Part shown: one piece after another, positions 43,871 through 55,275 of the stretch
Layout: the number at the start of each line of letters is the position of its first letter
How positions within the stretch are numbered: position 1 is the stretch's first letter
DNA from: Selaginella tamariscina
Lineage: Eukaryota; Streptophyta; Lycopodiopsida; Selaginellales; Selaginellaceae
Direction: 5' to 3'
Assembly (NCBI GenBank): GCA_003024785.1
Contig: PUQB01000825.1
Span: forward strand, 1 to 64,000
DNA: 64,000 bases
Position numbers and translations under genes: made by a program
The notes under the pieces: model-generated
What the model was told of the DNA's origin: nothing
What the model saw: the letters and a program-made list of their open reading frames with translations, nothing else
The model's database searches: none

Positions 43871-45400
43871 TCGCCCGGGCGGTGCAAGGTAAGAGCGCCT
43901 AGACAATGCGTCCGCCTTGCCATTCCGAAAACCGGGCCTGTAGACGATGACGAAATCAAAACGTGATAGGAACTCGCCCACCTAGCCTGTCGCCGACTGA
44001 GAACTCGATTTGAAATACTCCAGGTTCTTGTGATCCGTAAGAACTTGTACAGGATGCGCAGCACCTTCCAGGAAATGCCGCCACTCCTCGAACGAATCCA
44101 CAATGGCCTTGAGTTCCTTGTCATGAATCTCGTAATTGATCTCCGCCGAAGGAACTTACGAGAGTGAAAAGCTACAGGATGAAGCAACTTGTCTTCTCCA
44201 ACTTGTGATAGGACGGATCCTACTGCAAAATCCGAGGCATCTGCTTCAACGAAGAAAGGACGAGAAGGATCAGGATGTGCTAAAATCGGAGCTGTCGTGA
44301 AGGTGTCCTTGAGTGTTGTGAATGCATGTTCCGCCTTGTCGGACCAAGAGAAAACCCTGTGCGCTTGGTGAGTTCCGTGAGTGGAAGTACACGCTTGGAG
44401 AAGTCCTGTATGAACCGCCTGTAGAAGTTTGCAAAGCCAAGGAAACATTGTACATCTCGTACAGACTTGGGCCTCTCCCACTCCACGATGGTCTTCACCT
44501 TGTGCATGTCCATGGAAACGCCAGCAGGAGAGACGATGTAGCCCAAGAACTCCACAGAATCCCTATCGAAAAAACACTTCTCCAACTTCGCATACAGGCC
44601 ATGCTCGCGAAGCCTGTAGAACTAATCGTACATGCTTGTCATGTGCCGCCTGGTCCTTGGAGAAAATCAAAATGTCGTCGAGGTAGATCACCACAAACTG
44701 GTCCAAGAAGTCACGAAAGATGTCGTTCACCATGTGTTGGAACACGGCTGGGGCATTGGTAAGGCCGAAAGGCATCACCGTGTACTCGAAGTGTCCATAC
44801 CTTGTACGAAAGGCAGTCTTCCACTCATCGCCTGGACGAATCCGTACAAGGTTGTAGGCCCCTCGTAAGTCGATCTTCGTGAACACCTTTGCTCCTCGCA
44901 GCCGATCGAGAAGTTCCGGGATCAATGGCAACGGGTACCGATTCCGAATGGTGACTTGATTCAAACCCCTGTAGTCCACAACCAAACGTAAACTCCCATC
45001 CTTCTTCTTGACAAAGAAGATAGGTGCTCCTGCAGGGGACTTTGAGTGACGAATGAAGCCGGATGCCAAGTTGTCCTCGATGTACTGACGAAGAACCTCC
45101 AACTCTGTGGGTGACAATGCATAAATCGGTCCGAACGGTGGAGTCTTTCCTTCCGCAAGATCAATAGGACAGTCGTAGGACCTGTGAACAGGAAGAACTG
45201 CAGCCTTGTGCTTGTCAAAAACGTCCTTAAAGAGTGATACTTGGATGGTAGGGAAGAGGAGAAGGAGAGAAGGAAGGAGAAGGAGATTGAAAAACAGGAG
45301 GTCGGATACAGGAAAGGTAGAAGAGGACGTAGGAGTTACTTGAAAGGCAAAAAGGTGGAAAGGAGCAGGATCAGTGGCAAGTTCATGCATGGTAGTGGTA
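43871..45400 (-). pseudogene. pol: Element D reverse transcriptase and RNase H
   Basis: RT is in the minus frame 45723-44563: [80 protein letters not shown] (motif A), [20 protein letters not shown] and [15 protein letters not shown] (YLDD, motif C, near 44690). The thumb continues in 44585-44280 ([36 protein letters not shown]). RNase H in 44481-43705: [20 protein letters not shown] (first D), then a shift after [10 protein letters not shown]. Three or more frameshifts. Only this element in the window has classic YxDD with the chromovirus-type IDLRGAYN motif. Confidence 0.88.
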
Positions 45401-45953
45401 AGAACTCGGAGAGGAGAAGGAGGGAGCTGTGACTGAAAAAGAGGAAGGATCTTGGGGGTGGAACAGAAGCAGAGTAACAAAAGAGGCAGGATTGGGAAAA
45501 ACCTGTGTGGATGTTGACGAGTGTACAGGATTGGAAGAATCCTGTACAGAAGTCCGTGGTTGCACAGGAGTGAGGAAAGCCTGCGAATGTGCTGACGAAC
45601 CAACAGGAGGTGGATCCTGTTGAGGAGGAACCTTCGACACTGATACAGGATTGGAAGAACCCTGTACAGGAACCGCAAACTTACAGGAGTGGAGAGCCTG
45701 CGGATGTGCTGAGGAACTGACATGAGGTGAATCCTGTCGAGGAGGAGTCTTCAACACTGATACAGGAACAGGCACGGTCAATCCTGTAGCTTGTACTTCA
45801 GATACTAAGGATGTATCCTGCACGCAGGAAGGTACAGGATTGATCCTAGCTGCGGAGAGGAAAACGTGAGCGTCCTAGACCTCCAGTCGATCTGCGGATT
45901 TGCAACAACGAACCATGGCATGCCCAAAATGATGGGAGTCGACCGAGTCTTGA
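45401..45953 (-). repeat. Element D protease-RT linker with a ~120-bp tandem repeat
   Basis: The linker contains two tandem copies of about 117-120 bases, starting at about 45524 and 45644, with a third start at 45761. On the minus strand they encode Gln/Pro/Ser-rich, probably disordered sequence (VQDSSNPV recurs). The TACAGGATT and CCTGTACAG words in it also abound in the rest of element D. Confidence 0.65.
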
Positions 45954-46256
45954 TCAAGTTGAAGGAAATTGAACAGTTGAATGTGCCATGACTGCAGAGA
46001 GAGGTTCGGTAGCATGGGTAACTGCGCCAGAAGCAATCAGACGCCCATCGGCCACCTCTACAGGAACTGCACGCTTCAACTTCACCACCGAAATGCCATG
46101 TTGAGTTGCAAAAGTGTCATCCATGAAGCATGCATTTGCACCAGTGTCTAACAGGGCAAACTCCTTGAGCTCTCGATTATTAAGATGAATGTGTACAGGA
46201 AACTTGAGTGATGGAATGGTATGAGCAGCACCAATGGAGCCTGCACCTACGTCCAA
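45954..46256 (-). pseudogene. Element D retropepsin
   Basis: Open on the minus strand: FPVHIHLNNRELKEFALLDT, then LLDTGANACFMDDTFA with the classic DTG triplet and VEVADGRLIASGAVTHAT. The C-terminal closing motif lies in another frame beyond 45954. DTG here contrasts with DGG in families A, C and E. Confidence 0.8.
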
Positions 46257-47230
46257 CTTCGCGGCTCCTAGACGAAGTGGACATTGAAGTTTTCCGACTG
46301 AACTTCAGCTTCAACTTCACGCGTCTTGAACTTCCTGGCTTTAATAGGACATTCTGCCACCTTGTGTCCTGCTTCACCACAATACAAGCATAGGTTCTCA
46401 CTGGCGACGTTGCTTCTCAGCAGCGGAAAGAGAGCCACGCTTGGATTTCTCAACCTCCATAGGAACTACTCCAGAAGGTGGTGCAGGAACATGTACCACA
46501 GCTGCAGGATTGGTTTGCAGGAACTGCTGACGGGATCTTTCCTGACGACGCTCGAACAAACGGTTGTCGCACGAACGGCTTGTTGCATGATCTGCTAATG
46601 TTTGGGCATCCGGTAACGTAAGGAGAAGGTCCTTCACGTCATCCCTCAACCCAAAACGGAAGTGTTCGATCAATGCAGTCTCGTCCCATGGAATGTTCGT
46701 GCAAAGTTGCTGAAATTCGGATGCATAGACGGAAGCTGGTCGGGATCCTTGTGAGCTTCGTAACTTCGTGCATGCGGAACGGTACTTATCAGGATCTCCA
46801 AAGCAGGCTTCAAAGGCAGCCACGAAACCTTCAAAGTCTTCCATCAATGGGTCGTCACGCTCCAGCAAGGGGGCAACCCAAGCCCGTGGAGATCCACTTA
46901 GTAAGGATGCCAAAAGGCCAACCTTTTATGCATCAGTCGAGTAGGGCGTGGTTGCATGCGGATCAAGAGCCGGATCTGATTCAGGAAACCTTGGAAATCG
47001 CACGATTGCCACTGAACTTTTCTGGCATGCTAATCTTGGCTCCGAAGAAAAGTTCGATGAAGAGGGAACCACCGATGCCTGAGAGAGAGCCTGCGCAAGC
47101 CTTGGAGGATGCATCAGCAGCTGCATGCGCCGCATTGGTGGAACCTTAGATCGGTGACCACTTGGCGCAAAGTGGCCAGCTCATGAAGCAACATTTGGTG
47201 CTCGCGTTGAAAGTGCTCAAAATCAGCCAT
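46257..47230 (-). pseudogene. gag: Element D Gag
   Basis: Starts at ATG 47230 (MADFEHFQREHQMLLHELAT, a short coil), shifts frame after about 36 codons, and becomes open again from 46913: ALLSGSPRAWVAPLLERD-type capsid sequence, DPDKYRSACTKLRSSQG, PASVYASEFQQLCTNIPWDE and HFRFGLRDDVKDLLLTLPDA. One CCHC knuckle is in the frame of 46453-46268: CLYCGEAGHKVAEC. The capsid wording (ASLL.G.A..W, Y...F..L......WDE..L...FR.GL) is that of chromovirus Gag. About three frameshifts. Confidence 0.85.
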
Positions 47231-47322
47231 GATCTTGAAAGAAAAAGGGGAAAACGAAGGAAAAGAATCAAGGAAAAAAAAGTAGCTGGAAACGAAAAGC
47301 TATGAAAGAGTTACTATCAAAC
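47231..47322 (-). other. Element D leader
   Basis: 92 bases between the 5' LTR and gag. No clear tRNA-complementary site could be named. Confidence 0.5.
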
Positions 47323-47909
47323 TGTCAAGCCACGATCCAGAACCAAGAAAAGAACAGATTCGAGAACAAGAAAGCTTGACTCAGGGCGACAAGAATCAGG
47401 AACTCATGAGTCAGGAGTAGGACAAGAGCAGGACAGAAATTAGGAACAGGAGTAGGACAAGGCGCAGGACATGAACTAGACTCAGGAGTCATGAGTAGGA
47501 CAAGATTCAGGAGCAAAACAGGAATAGGACAGGATTCAGGAGCGAGACAGGAGCAGGACAAGATCCAGGAGCGAGACAAGAGAGACAGGAAGCAGGAACA
47601 AGGCAAGAGTAGGAGCAAGGAGCAAGACAAGAACAAGGAATAAGAATAATCATAGAATGACTGGTGTTGATAGTAACTAATTATACAACAATTAGGTCGG
47701 AGCTTTTATGCTCACAACTCCAAGAGCTAATCTAGGCATGAGTGCTAAAAGTGGTTGCATGCATCTAAAAGTGGCTACATGCATGCAGAGGCTAAGATGA
47801 GTCCACATGTCCCTTATCCTTTGGCATATCCTGTAGGCATATCCTGTAGGAATATTCTGTAACCCGTATCCTATATCCGGAATCCTATATCCTATATCGG
47901 GTCGTGACG
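47323..47909 (-). repeat. Element D 5' LTR
   Basis: 587 bases, the same length as the 3' LTR and highly similar. The outer end reads GTGACG instead of GTGACA. CATAAAAG on the minus strand at 47703-47710 is the TATA-box candidate. Confidence 0.92.
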
Positions 47910-47914
47910 AAAAG

Positions 47915-48416
47915 TGTGCCTTAGGCGTTGTACTATGTGCCATCTAGCCTAGTGTCACATGGAGATGTGACACTATTTCCCAAATATGATCTATCATGCC
48001 ATAGCCCCTTAAATTTAAGAGTTGCACTAGGTGTCACGAATGTGGCTCTTAATGACAACTCAAACCCCTATGTTATCCCTCAGGAACTCAGTAAGGAAAC
48101 CCTTATCAACCTAGAACCCACGACCACATTTGGACAAGGGCACGAACATGCCTTGCTTAACTATGAGTGCTACTCTTAACTTGACATGGAATAGGAGGCT
48201 AGAGCCAAGCCTCAACCTCTAACTCTTAGAACGTGTAGTCTGACAAGATCTCTCATGCATGGATTCGCTAACGTTAAGGGTAGGCTACCCTAAAGGTGGG
48301 ACATACCCCTACTGTTTGGAAGTTGAGGCGGCACAACAAAGGGTTATGCCTTAACGACATAAGCTAGAGTTTGCACCGAGAGAAAAGCAAAGAACTAAAT
48401 CATGAACCCAGGAACC
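47915..48416. other. Unassigned older sequence between D and A-na
   Basis: About 500 bases without coding signature. It continues, across A-na, at 62774 and probably belongs to the LTR or flank of the divergent family A relative at the right edge. Confidence 0.45.
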
Positions 48417-48421
48417 CTCAC

Positions 48422-49084
48422 TAGTCGTCGGGGACTCTATAGGCCAGATGTGGTGCTTAGGAAGCCTCAGTGGTCGCCAGGATGCTGTGGATAGCGTCCA
48501 ACTCCGGGGTCCGAACCGGCAAGCCAGCCTTACCTCAAAAGTAATGGAAGGTGCTGAATGCCTCTACCCGAACGCTGCGGGGTTTGTGTATAGGGTAGGG
48601 GGGAGTTTTACTAGTGCCTCGCTATGGCGGTTTGGTAGAGAGTGTTGCTCGGCCTAGGAGTGGGACAAGCAGGGAATCTCCACTGGTAAGTTGAATAGAA
48701 GGAATATGGATATATTTTTAATGCCTACATGAGTACAACTATCTCCGACAAGGGAGCAAGATACAAGACCCAGACCTAACTCCTAAAAAAGACCCCAACC
48801 CACTACCAGCCTTCCTGCTTATATAGTGGGTCACCTAATGCTAGACCCTAGGTGGTCTGCCGCCTTGTGATAGAGTCCTGTCTGTCTCATTTATGCACCT
48901 CCCTCACGTGTGTTGTCCTGCGTACCCTGGGTGGTCCGGATGATCAGATCTATGCCTAGTTATGCCAAGGCCTGACACCGATCACCATCAGTCAGTACCT
49001 ACAATACCTTCCTGATCCGGCACTTCATCCCGGCGCTCGTCCGTGCCGACTGGCAGTTTGACGATGTCAAACCACCGTCAACCA
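48422..49084 (-). repeat. Family A 3' LTR of A-na
   Basis: 663 bases; its inner end on the minus strand is TGGTTGACGGTGG and its outer end CGACGACTA, so the terminal CA is mutated to TA. Subterminal inverted repeat TTGACGATG / CACCGTCAA. Confidence 0.9.
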
Positions 49085-50560
49085 GATGCCTGGACTTTAT
49101 CATTGGCATGTCCTCGGGCCATGTATCCCTTCCCCTAGGCTATGCCCGAGTGTTTTCGGTAGGTAGCGGCTTCGTTTTCCACAGTGGCTAGCTTCTGCTT
49201 CAGGGATGAGATTGTTGCCTCCTATAGCTTGGTAGCCTTCTGTAGCTCCCTCTAGAACCCCACCTCTTACTGTTCCTGCACGTGTTTTACATGAGCTCCA
49301 ACCCTCGGACTCGCTCACGTGAGTGTTGTAACTCCTGTTCCTTTGCTGTTAGTAGTTGGACTTGTTGGCAGGCGTGCTCCCTTAGTTTTGCGGCAGTGAT
49401 TCGTGGTGGGTCAGGTTTCCTGGTTGAGCCATGCTCCTGTCTTGTACTTGATGGTACTGTACCGTTCGCCTCTGGCTCCCAGTAGGGTCCCGGCTGGCTG
49501 GCCGTAGGCGTGGTACTAGCCCTTGCGAGTTAAGCCCTTGTTCACAACTCCTCTCTGACCGCCTTCAGTTCAATTGTGCTTCTGTGAGCTCCCCACTCCT
49601 CTGCTCTAATTGGGATTTAAGTTCAGTATATGTTGTTCCTTCTCTGCTATGGCCTGGCTGCGGGTGTGCCAGTTGTCATCGAGTAGCCCTAGGAGGTTTC
49701 GCACTCACTGTATAGCCTCCGAAATTTAATTGTCCTCTCGCTCCAGTTCCAGGCATCCTTCATCCTTTTAGTGTTAACATACACAGTCGGCCCCTTGACC
49801 CAGTAGTTCCTTAGCTTTTTGGGTATCCTCTCGGGCTTCCTGCTGTCTTCCGTGAGTTCCGCCACTATGTCATCAGTTTCCTTCACCACCGCTGGGAGAT
49901 TGAGGTTGTCATATACTGCTATGGCTTCCCTTAGCTGGTCGAAGGCCTCCGCAAGCTTGGTATAGGCCGTGGAGGTCCATCGTCCGTCAGCCTGGAAATG
50001 TTGGTAGTTACCCTCTGACTCGTCTTCATACTTGCTCCCTTTCCTCCCTGGCCAGGTCCGATTGATTGCTCGGTGTTTCTGATGGGGATTCCGGTGGTAG
50101 CGAGGATCCTACAGCTAGGGGAATCGCGTGTATGGTTCCGACATGCTACTAGTTCCGTTGACTAGAGGAATTGTCTCCAACCACAGTTGTCTCCTGACTC
50201 ACCGAACGTCGGGTCGCTCGATTAATTCCTTGAACCTGAGTGCCTGGGCAACCCCAGTTCCGCTGTTCATTCCTGGCCCTCGATGAACACACGAATCTCT
50301 TTGATTACCACTGGCCGATTCCTCTCCGTCCACCCTGTGGTCATGGTAGTGGGAGTGTGGCACTATACGCCTCCTTCCCGAGTATAAGTGTCGTGGCAGT
50401 CCTTGTGACATCCTCTGAGGTGACTGGTGCGACTATCCCTGCGCCTAGATACGCAATGATGGCACCGCCTGACCATCATTATCTTCGTAGTACGTGCCTC
50501 ACGCATGCGGTCCAACCTCGTGAACCATGTGATCCTGTGAGCTGGCCGCACGTGTGTTTG
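49085..50560 (-). pseudogene. Family A 3' ORF of A-na, internally deleted
   Basis: Homologous to 1831-3870. On the minus strand the N-terminal block (near 50240-50190) reads RFKELIERPDV as in A-comp and A-auto (RFKELISQPNV). At about 50146 the sequence jumps over roughly 600 bases that in A-comp (about 2795-3400) encode the centre of the globular domain. The C-terminal coil is retained near 49330-49150. A long plus-strand ORF here (50240-50938) is antisense and I do not consider it coding. Confidence 0.5.
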
Positions 50561-51080
50561 GAGATCCTACTTCTGACCGCTCCATCGTCCCTGTTGTGTT
50601 CCCTCGGGGTCTACTTGCCTGCCCTGGGGTTCCTTGGACTGTGCTTCTTCTGGGTGACCATAGCAGCTACTGTCGGCTACTTGTTGTGGTATTTGTCTGT
50701 TATCATCTCTTGTTGTGGTATTGATGGTGCCTGGCAGGGCCCATCTTGGTTTTTAACTGCAGAGCCTTACCTATTGATCCCCTTCTGCTGCTCCCTCCCC
50801 ATATCAGCCCCGTGCATCCCACATCTGGGACTTCGCATCCTGCTTCTACCAGGGAGGGTCTCTACCAGAGCTTCCTCCCCCCCCCCCACTTTTAGGGCCG
50901 ATCTCCAATCATCCATGGTAGTGGGTTCTTGCCGTTAGGGCTAGGGCCAATATAGGTTATCGGTCCATGCTGATACCGGGCTTGGGGCGGCCCTATTTGA
51001 TGGGTGCGATCGTCCCGACTAGGGTGTGTCGAAATGGTCCTCCGGGATTGTCCTAGTGGTCGGTGAACCAGCTTTTGCGC
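50561..51080 (-). other. Replacement segment of A-na, left part
   Basis: Same segment as 3871-4640 and 25701-26520, here interrupted after TTTTGCGC by element E; the rest resumes at 58372. Confidence 0.55.
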
Positions 51081-51859
51081 TGTCGAAGGAAAAATCATTT
51101 GGGGACTCGTATGTTCGGAACTTGATGGCTTTAGTGATAGCGCATCGTAGTAGTCCTTGCTAATGATCACACACTGAATAAAAGAATAGAAAAGAAAGGG
51201 AAAATATGAGATGAAACTCATGACACGAAAGATACACTAACTAATTTTTATATTTCATCATAAGAGCACACATAAAATAATGTCATCACACCTATTTACA
51301 AAGTAAGAAGAAACTAGAGACTCTTCTCTATATCTATATGTGTCCTCTCTCCCTAAACCCTTGAGCCTTGGTTCCTTATATACCCAAAATAACATAAAGA
51401 ATGCATGTAGTGGTAGGGATGTAAGAGAGGGTGTAAGATGGGGGTTACATAAGAATAATGGTGGGGGTTATGGAAGAAGGTGGGCTTGACCCATAAATGA
51501 TGGGGGTTATGGAAGAAGGTGGGCTTGACCATAAATGATGGGGTTATGGAAGAAGGTGGGCTTGACCATAAATGATGGGGGTTATGGAAGAGGGGTGACT
51601 TGACTTTGATTGGAAGGTGACTAGGAAGGTGCATGGAAGAAGACAAAGAAAATGTGCTGGTCAAAGCAAGCACTAATCATATGGATTAACATAATAATGT
51701 TGACTAGTTTGACCATGCAAGAAAAGACAAAGAAGGTGAATAATAAAGTGAAATGTAGACGTATATACGAGTAGAAGACTAGTATAATACGAATAAAAGA
51801 CTAGTCCACTATATGCATACCAGGGGCTACCAAGGTGATGGTCCAATTTTCCCGTGACA
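51081..51859 (-). repeat. Element E 3' LTR with a 39-bp minisatellite
   Basis: 779 bases. On the plus strand TGTCGAAGGAAAAATC to TTTCCCGTGACA. Carries about three full units plus a partial unit of a ~39-bp tandem repeat (GGGTTATGGAAGAAGGTGGG core) at about 51455-51605. TTATATA (51376-51382, TATATAA on the minus strand) is the TATA-box candidate. Confidence 0.93.
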
Positions 51860-51860
51860 T

Positions 51861-51876
51861 AAATCCCACCCAAACA
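51861..51876 (-). other. Polypurine tract of element E
   Basis: Minus strand TTTGGGTGGGATTTA directly before the 3' LTR. Confidence 0.6.
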
Positions 51877-51984
51877 ACACGCATTGCCATGCGATGCGGG
51901 TTGTTTGAAAACTCATAGCTATTGCCGACATAAAGCGCTTCAACCTTTAACCATTAACCCGTGTGCCATGTTGTTCTCCATCCA

Positions 51985-53196
51985 AGTTTGCTAAAAGATA
52001 TGACCCATTTTATAAACCTCTACAATGATGAAAGGTCCATCCCATCTTGGTAAGAACTTCTTTGAGAAGGTCTTATCCAATCGACTATCATATCGATCCA
52101 CTAAATCACCCACCTGGATGGTCGTTCTCGAATCTTTTTATCAATTTGGCCTTCCACTTCTGCTGCATTGCTTCCACAAGTTGCAAGGCTTGTCTTCGTG
52201 ATTCATCCATGCTCTCCAACTGAACCAACCTTGCTTGCAAGTCCTCACCATCTCCAAGCCCATGCTTCAATGCTAGACGCAAGCTTGGTATCTCCAGCTC
52301 AATTGGGAGTATTGCTTCTATACCATAAACTAATTGAAATGGTGTGTACCTGGTAGCAACTTTGTGTGTTGTCCTGAAAGCCCAAAGTGCTGCTGGTAAC
52401 CACTTGTCCCAATCCTTCTTATGATCCACCGCAAGCTTAGCTAATATATTGCACAACACTCCATTCGTTCGTTCCACCAGTCCATTAGCTTGAGGGTAAT
52501 AACTTGTTGATTGTCGCCGTGTGATGGACAATTGAGAAAGAAGAAGCTCCACCACTTCATTGCAGAAATGAGAACCCTGATCTGTTACTATCTCTAATGG
52601 GCACCCAAACCTGGTGACAATGTTCTGGATGATGAAATTTGTTGCGACCTCCTTGGTACAAGCTCGAACAGAGACTGCTTCCACCCACCTCGTTAGATAG
52701 TCAGTACCCACAATAATGTATCTCTTTTGTGAAGAAGCCACTGGCAAGGGACCAACAAAGTCTATTCCCCACTTCTCAATGGACCTGTTGGTAAAATAGG
52801 ATGCAAAGGTCCCTTGTACAACACTCTTCTTCCAAAAGTCTGACAAACCTGGCAAGTCCGACACCACTCCTTAACATCCTTGAAGAGGGTCGGCCAATAA
52901 TATCCTGCATTGACTATCTTCTTGGAAGTGTAGTCGTGTGAGAAGTGTCCACCGCAAAATCCTTCATGGCATTGCTCCATGATCTGTTTTCTCTCCTGAC
53001 GACCCACCGCTCGTCGAAGCACACCATCTCGCCCTATCCTATAAAGTAACTCACCCATTACCATATAAGGTCGAGATTGTCGCATGATCGTCTTCTTCTG
53101 GGTTGTTGTACATCCTTCTGGAAACTTCCCATCCATCAAGAAATTGTAGACTTCTTGATAATCCTCCATGTCGGGTGAAAGAGCACAAACTTCCAA
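51985..53196 (-). pseudogene. pol: Element E integrase
   Basis: Zinc domain in the minus frame 53196-52762: QCHEGFCGGHFSHDYTSKK and WCRTCQVCQTFGRR (H-H-C-C complete). Core in 52867-52106: SIEKWGIDFVGPLPVASSQK (first D), FGCPLEIVTDQGSHFCNEVV (second D), YPQANGLVERTNGVLCNIL (E), LWAFRTTHKVATRYTPFQLV. A GPF module, LPRWDGPFIIVEVYKMG, lies near 52060-52000 after one more shift. All three catalytic acids are present. Only two indels (near 52860 and 52120) break it. No chromodomain follows before the PPT. Confidence 0.9.
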
Positions 53197-54146
53197 AGAT
53201 AATGGAACTTCTCAATGTCACCTTGGTCCAACATTTCTGCTAAACCCGCTCTTGTGCTCTTCTCATGTTGAAACTCAAAATCATACTCAGCCAAGGTCGT
53301 GATCCACCTAGAAAACTTCCCTGTGAGCCCAGGCTTATTGGCAATGTACTTAAGTGTTGCATTGTTGATGAGGAAAACAAAGTGGCGCCCCCACAAGTAA
53401 TGCTTGAACTTCTCCACTGCATATATGATTGCTGCTGCTTGCTTCTCCAACAATGGGTAGTTGAGCTCTGGCCCTTGTAATTGCCTTCCTGCATAATAAA
53501 TGGAAACAAGTATCCGCTTCTCCCCTTCTGCATCAGGATCACAGTGATTGAAACTTCTCCAACTGAGATTGACATAAAATAACTCCTCCCATTTAGGTGC
53601 CACCAAAATCGGATGTGAACTTAGTGCGATCTTAAGCCTCTCAAATGATGCTTGGCATGAAGAAGTCCATTGAAATGCAACTCCCTTACGAAGTAGCTGG
53701 TTCAATGGATATGCCATCTCTGCAAATCCCTCCACAAATCTACGATAGTACCCTGCCAACCCTACAAACTTTCGTACCTCCTTGACACAAGTCGGAGTTG
53801 GCAACATGAGTAGCTTGTCCACCTTGTCTTGACTTGGCTCAATGCCATCCTTTGAGATCACATGTCCTACTAAGGTGCCCTTAGTACTACCAATCTGACA
53901 TTTTTCCGGGTTCAAGCATCCTTTTGCATCATCCATCCTTTGGAATGCTAGTTGTACCTTCTCCAAGTGGCTCATCCTATCGCTATAGATGCAAAAGTCA
54001 TCGAGGTAAACCCTAATGAATGAACCAAGATATGGTTCAAACACCTTGTTCATCAATCGTTGAAACGTTGCTGGAGCATTTGTGAGTCCAAACGGCATCA
54101 CCCTATACGCAAAGGTTCCCCATGGTGTGGTGAAGGTAGTCTTCAA
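53136..54146 (-). pseudogene. pol: Element E RT (C-terminal half) and degenerate internal RNase H
   Basis: One long open piece: TTFTTPWGTFAYRVMPFGLT, FIRVYLDDFCIYSDRMSHLE (motif C, Asp 49 and 50), then NPEKCQIGSTKGTLVGHVIS and the thumb VGLAGYYRRFVEGFAEMAYP. The RNase H domain keeps its shape (LQGPELNYPLLEKQAAAIIY, FKHYLWGRHFVFLINNATLK) but the first catalytic Asp is Asn (YVN, residue 193, AAT at 53570-53568) and so is the one in LINNA (residue 261, AAC at 53366-53364); the E in LLEKQ is kept. A local indel also scrambles residues 194-210. So the in-pol RNase H is probably inactive. The element carries another RNase H upstream of gag. Confidence 0.88.
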
Positions 54147-55275
54147 CTGGTCCTCTTCTCGAATCCTGACTTGGAAATACCCAGAGTACCATCACAAAAT
54201 GTGTACATCTCATGCCCTGTCACTTCATCCAGTATCTCATCCATGAAAGGAATGGGGTGATGATCTCGATGTGTGCCATCATTTAATCGTTTGAAGTTGA
54301 CACAAACTCGCCACTTACCATTTTTCTTTGGGGCTACCACCACAGGAGAAACCCAATCTGACGTTTCCACCTTAAAAATGAAATCCGAACGCTGTAGCTT
54401 CATGAGCTCCTCATAAACTATGCTCTGTTTCAAAGGACCCATCCTATAAGCCTTTTGTGCAACTCCCTTCATACCTGGTTTAAGTGGGATCTCATGTTGC
54501 ACAATATCTACTTGACGAAGCTCCTCATATGATGTCGCAAACAACTTGGGGAACTTCAATAGCATGCTCATGTATTGCTCCTTCTCCTCAGGAGTCAAAC
54601 TTGAACTAAGCATCTTCTCCAAAAGAGCTCGTCGCTCCACTTCCTTTGCCTCAAACTTGTTGCCACTACTTGCTTCCTGCCCCTTTTCAACAACCCCTAC
54701 TACCCCTCCTTGAGCCTCCTGCTCCTGGGTGAGTTGTTGATCATAGACCTCATGTCTATCGTGAGGCTCCACACGCGTAGCAACCTTAGGAATCGCCTTG
54801 AGGGCATACAATTCCTTCTCCTCTTGCTCACTCTCAGAATCTGAGGTTGTCACCTCACTATTACTGCTAGAATCATATTCCTCACTGGAAGATGACTCCT
54901 CATCTACAACCTTTGTTGTGTTCTCCTTGATGGCTATTGTCACTCGTCTTGACTTATGACCAATAGTCATCTCCCCCTTTTTCCAATAATTCTTAGCATC
55001 AACCTTATAAAGCCAAGGTCGACCCAAGATCATAGGATAACCATGTGCATCCCGTCGTAGTTGCATGACATGCACATCTATAGAGGTAGTTATCCCGTGC
55101 ACTGTGATCGGCAAGTCAATAATCATTCCACTGGCTTGACACGTCGATCATCTGCCACCCTAATCCTCCAATTTGAAGGTTGGTTGCACTTGAGACCAAG
55201 TTTCTCCATCAACCAGCTACTCATGACATTGATCTCTGCACCACCATCTACTAAAACACGTTGCACACGCATTCC
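54147..55275 (-). pseudogene. pol: Element E protease C-terminus, acidic linker and RT N-terminal half
   Basis: Minus frame 55126-54143: protease end GYPMILGRPWLYKVDAKNYW near 55040, a Ser/Glu-rich linker (EESSSSEEYDSSSNSEVTTS), then the pre-RT and RT fingers VQHEIPLKPGMKGVAQKAYR, SDWVSPVVVAPKKNGKWRVC and DHHPIPFMDEILDEVTGHEM, up to TFCDG, where one base is missing: the continuation (SGYFQVRIREEDQLK) is in the next frame. The protease active site VLVDGGAEINVMSSWLMEKL is in the preceding frame (about 55245-55190), joined through a shift at 55126-55123. Confidence 0.85.

Larger units (their letters stand above)
41706..47909 (-). mobile_element. Element D: chromovirus-type Ty3/gypsy retrotransposon
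   Basis: A 6,204-bp element on the minus strand, LTRs 41706-42292 and 47323-47909 (587 bases each), imperfect target duplication AAAGG (41701-41705) / AAAAG (47910-47914). Minus-strand order: gag with one CCHC knuckle, protease with DTG, RT with YLDD, RNase H, integrase and a C-terminal chromodomain, then PPT. The chromodomain, thought to guide integration to marked chromatin, defines the chromoviruses. I cannot assign a clade (Tekay, Reina, CRM or Galadriel) by eye. No convincing tRNA primer site is seen inside the 5' LTR. Two solo LTRs of this family are present elsewhere in the window. Confidence 0.93.

Noticed and set aside
47290-47322. A Met-tRNA primer site for element D
   Set aside because: TTTGATAGTAACTC is too far from the usual TGGTATCAGAGC to be claimed.
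48000-48420. A possible small gene (ORF 47928-48179)
   Set aside because: No protein signature, no start context, and the stretch appears to be old repeat flank.
50240-50938. A 232-codon plus-strand ORF with membrane-like hydrophobic parts
   Set aside because: It is antisense to the family A 3' ORF, and the equivalents at 3587-4204 and 25385-26050 are broken in different places. Conservation follows the element's own strand.
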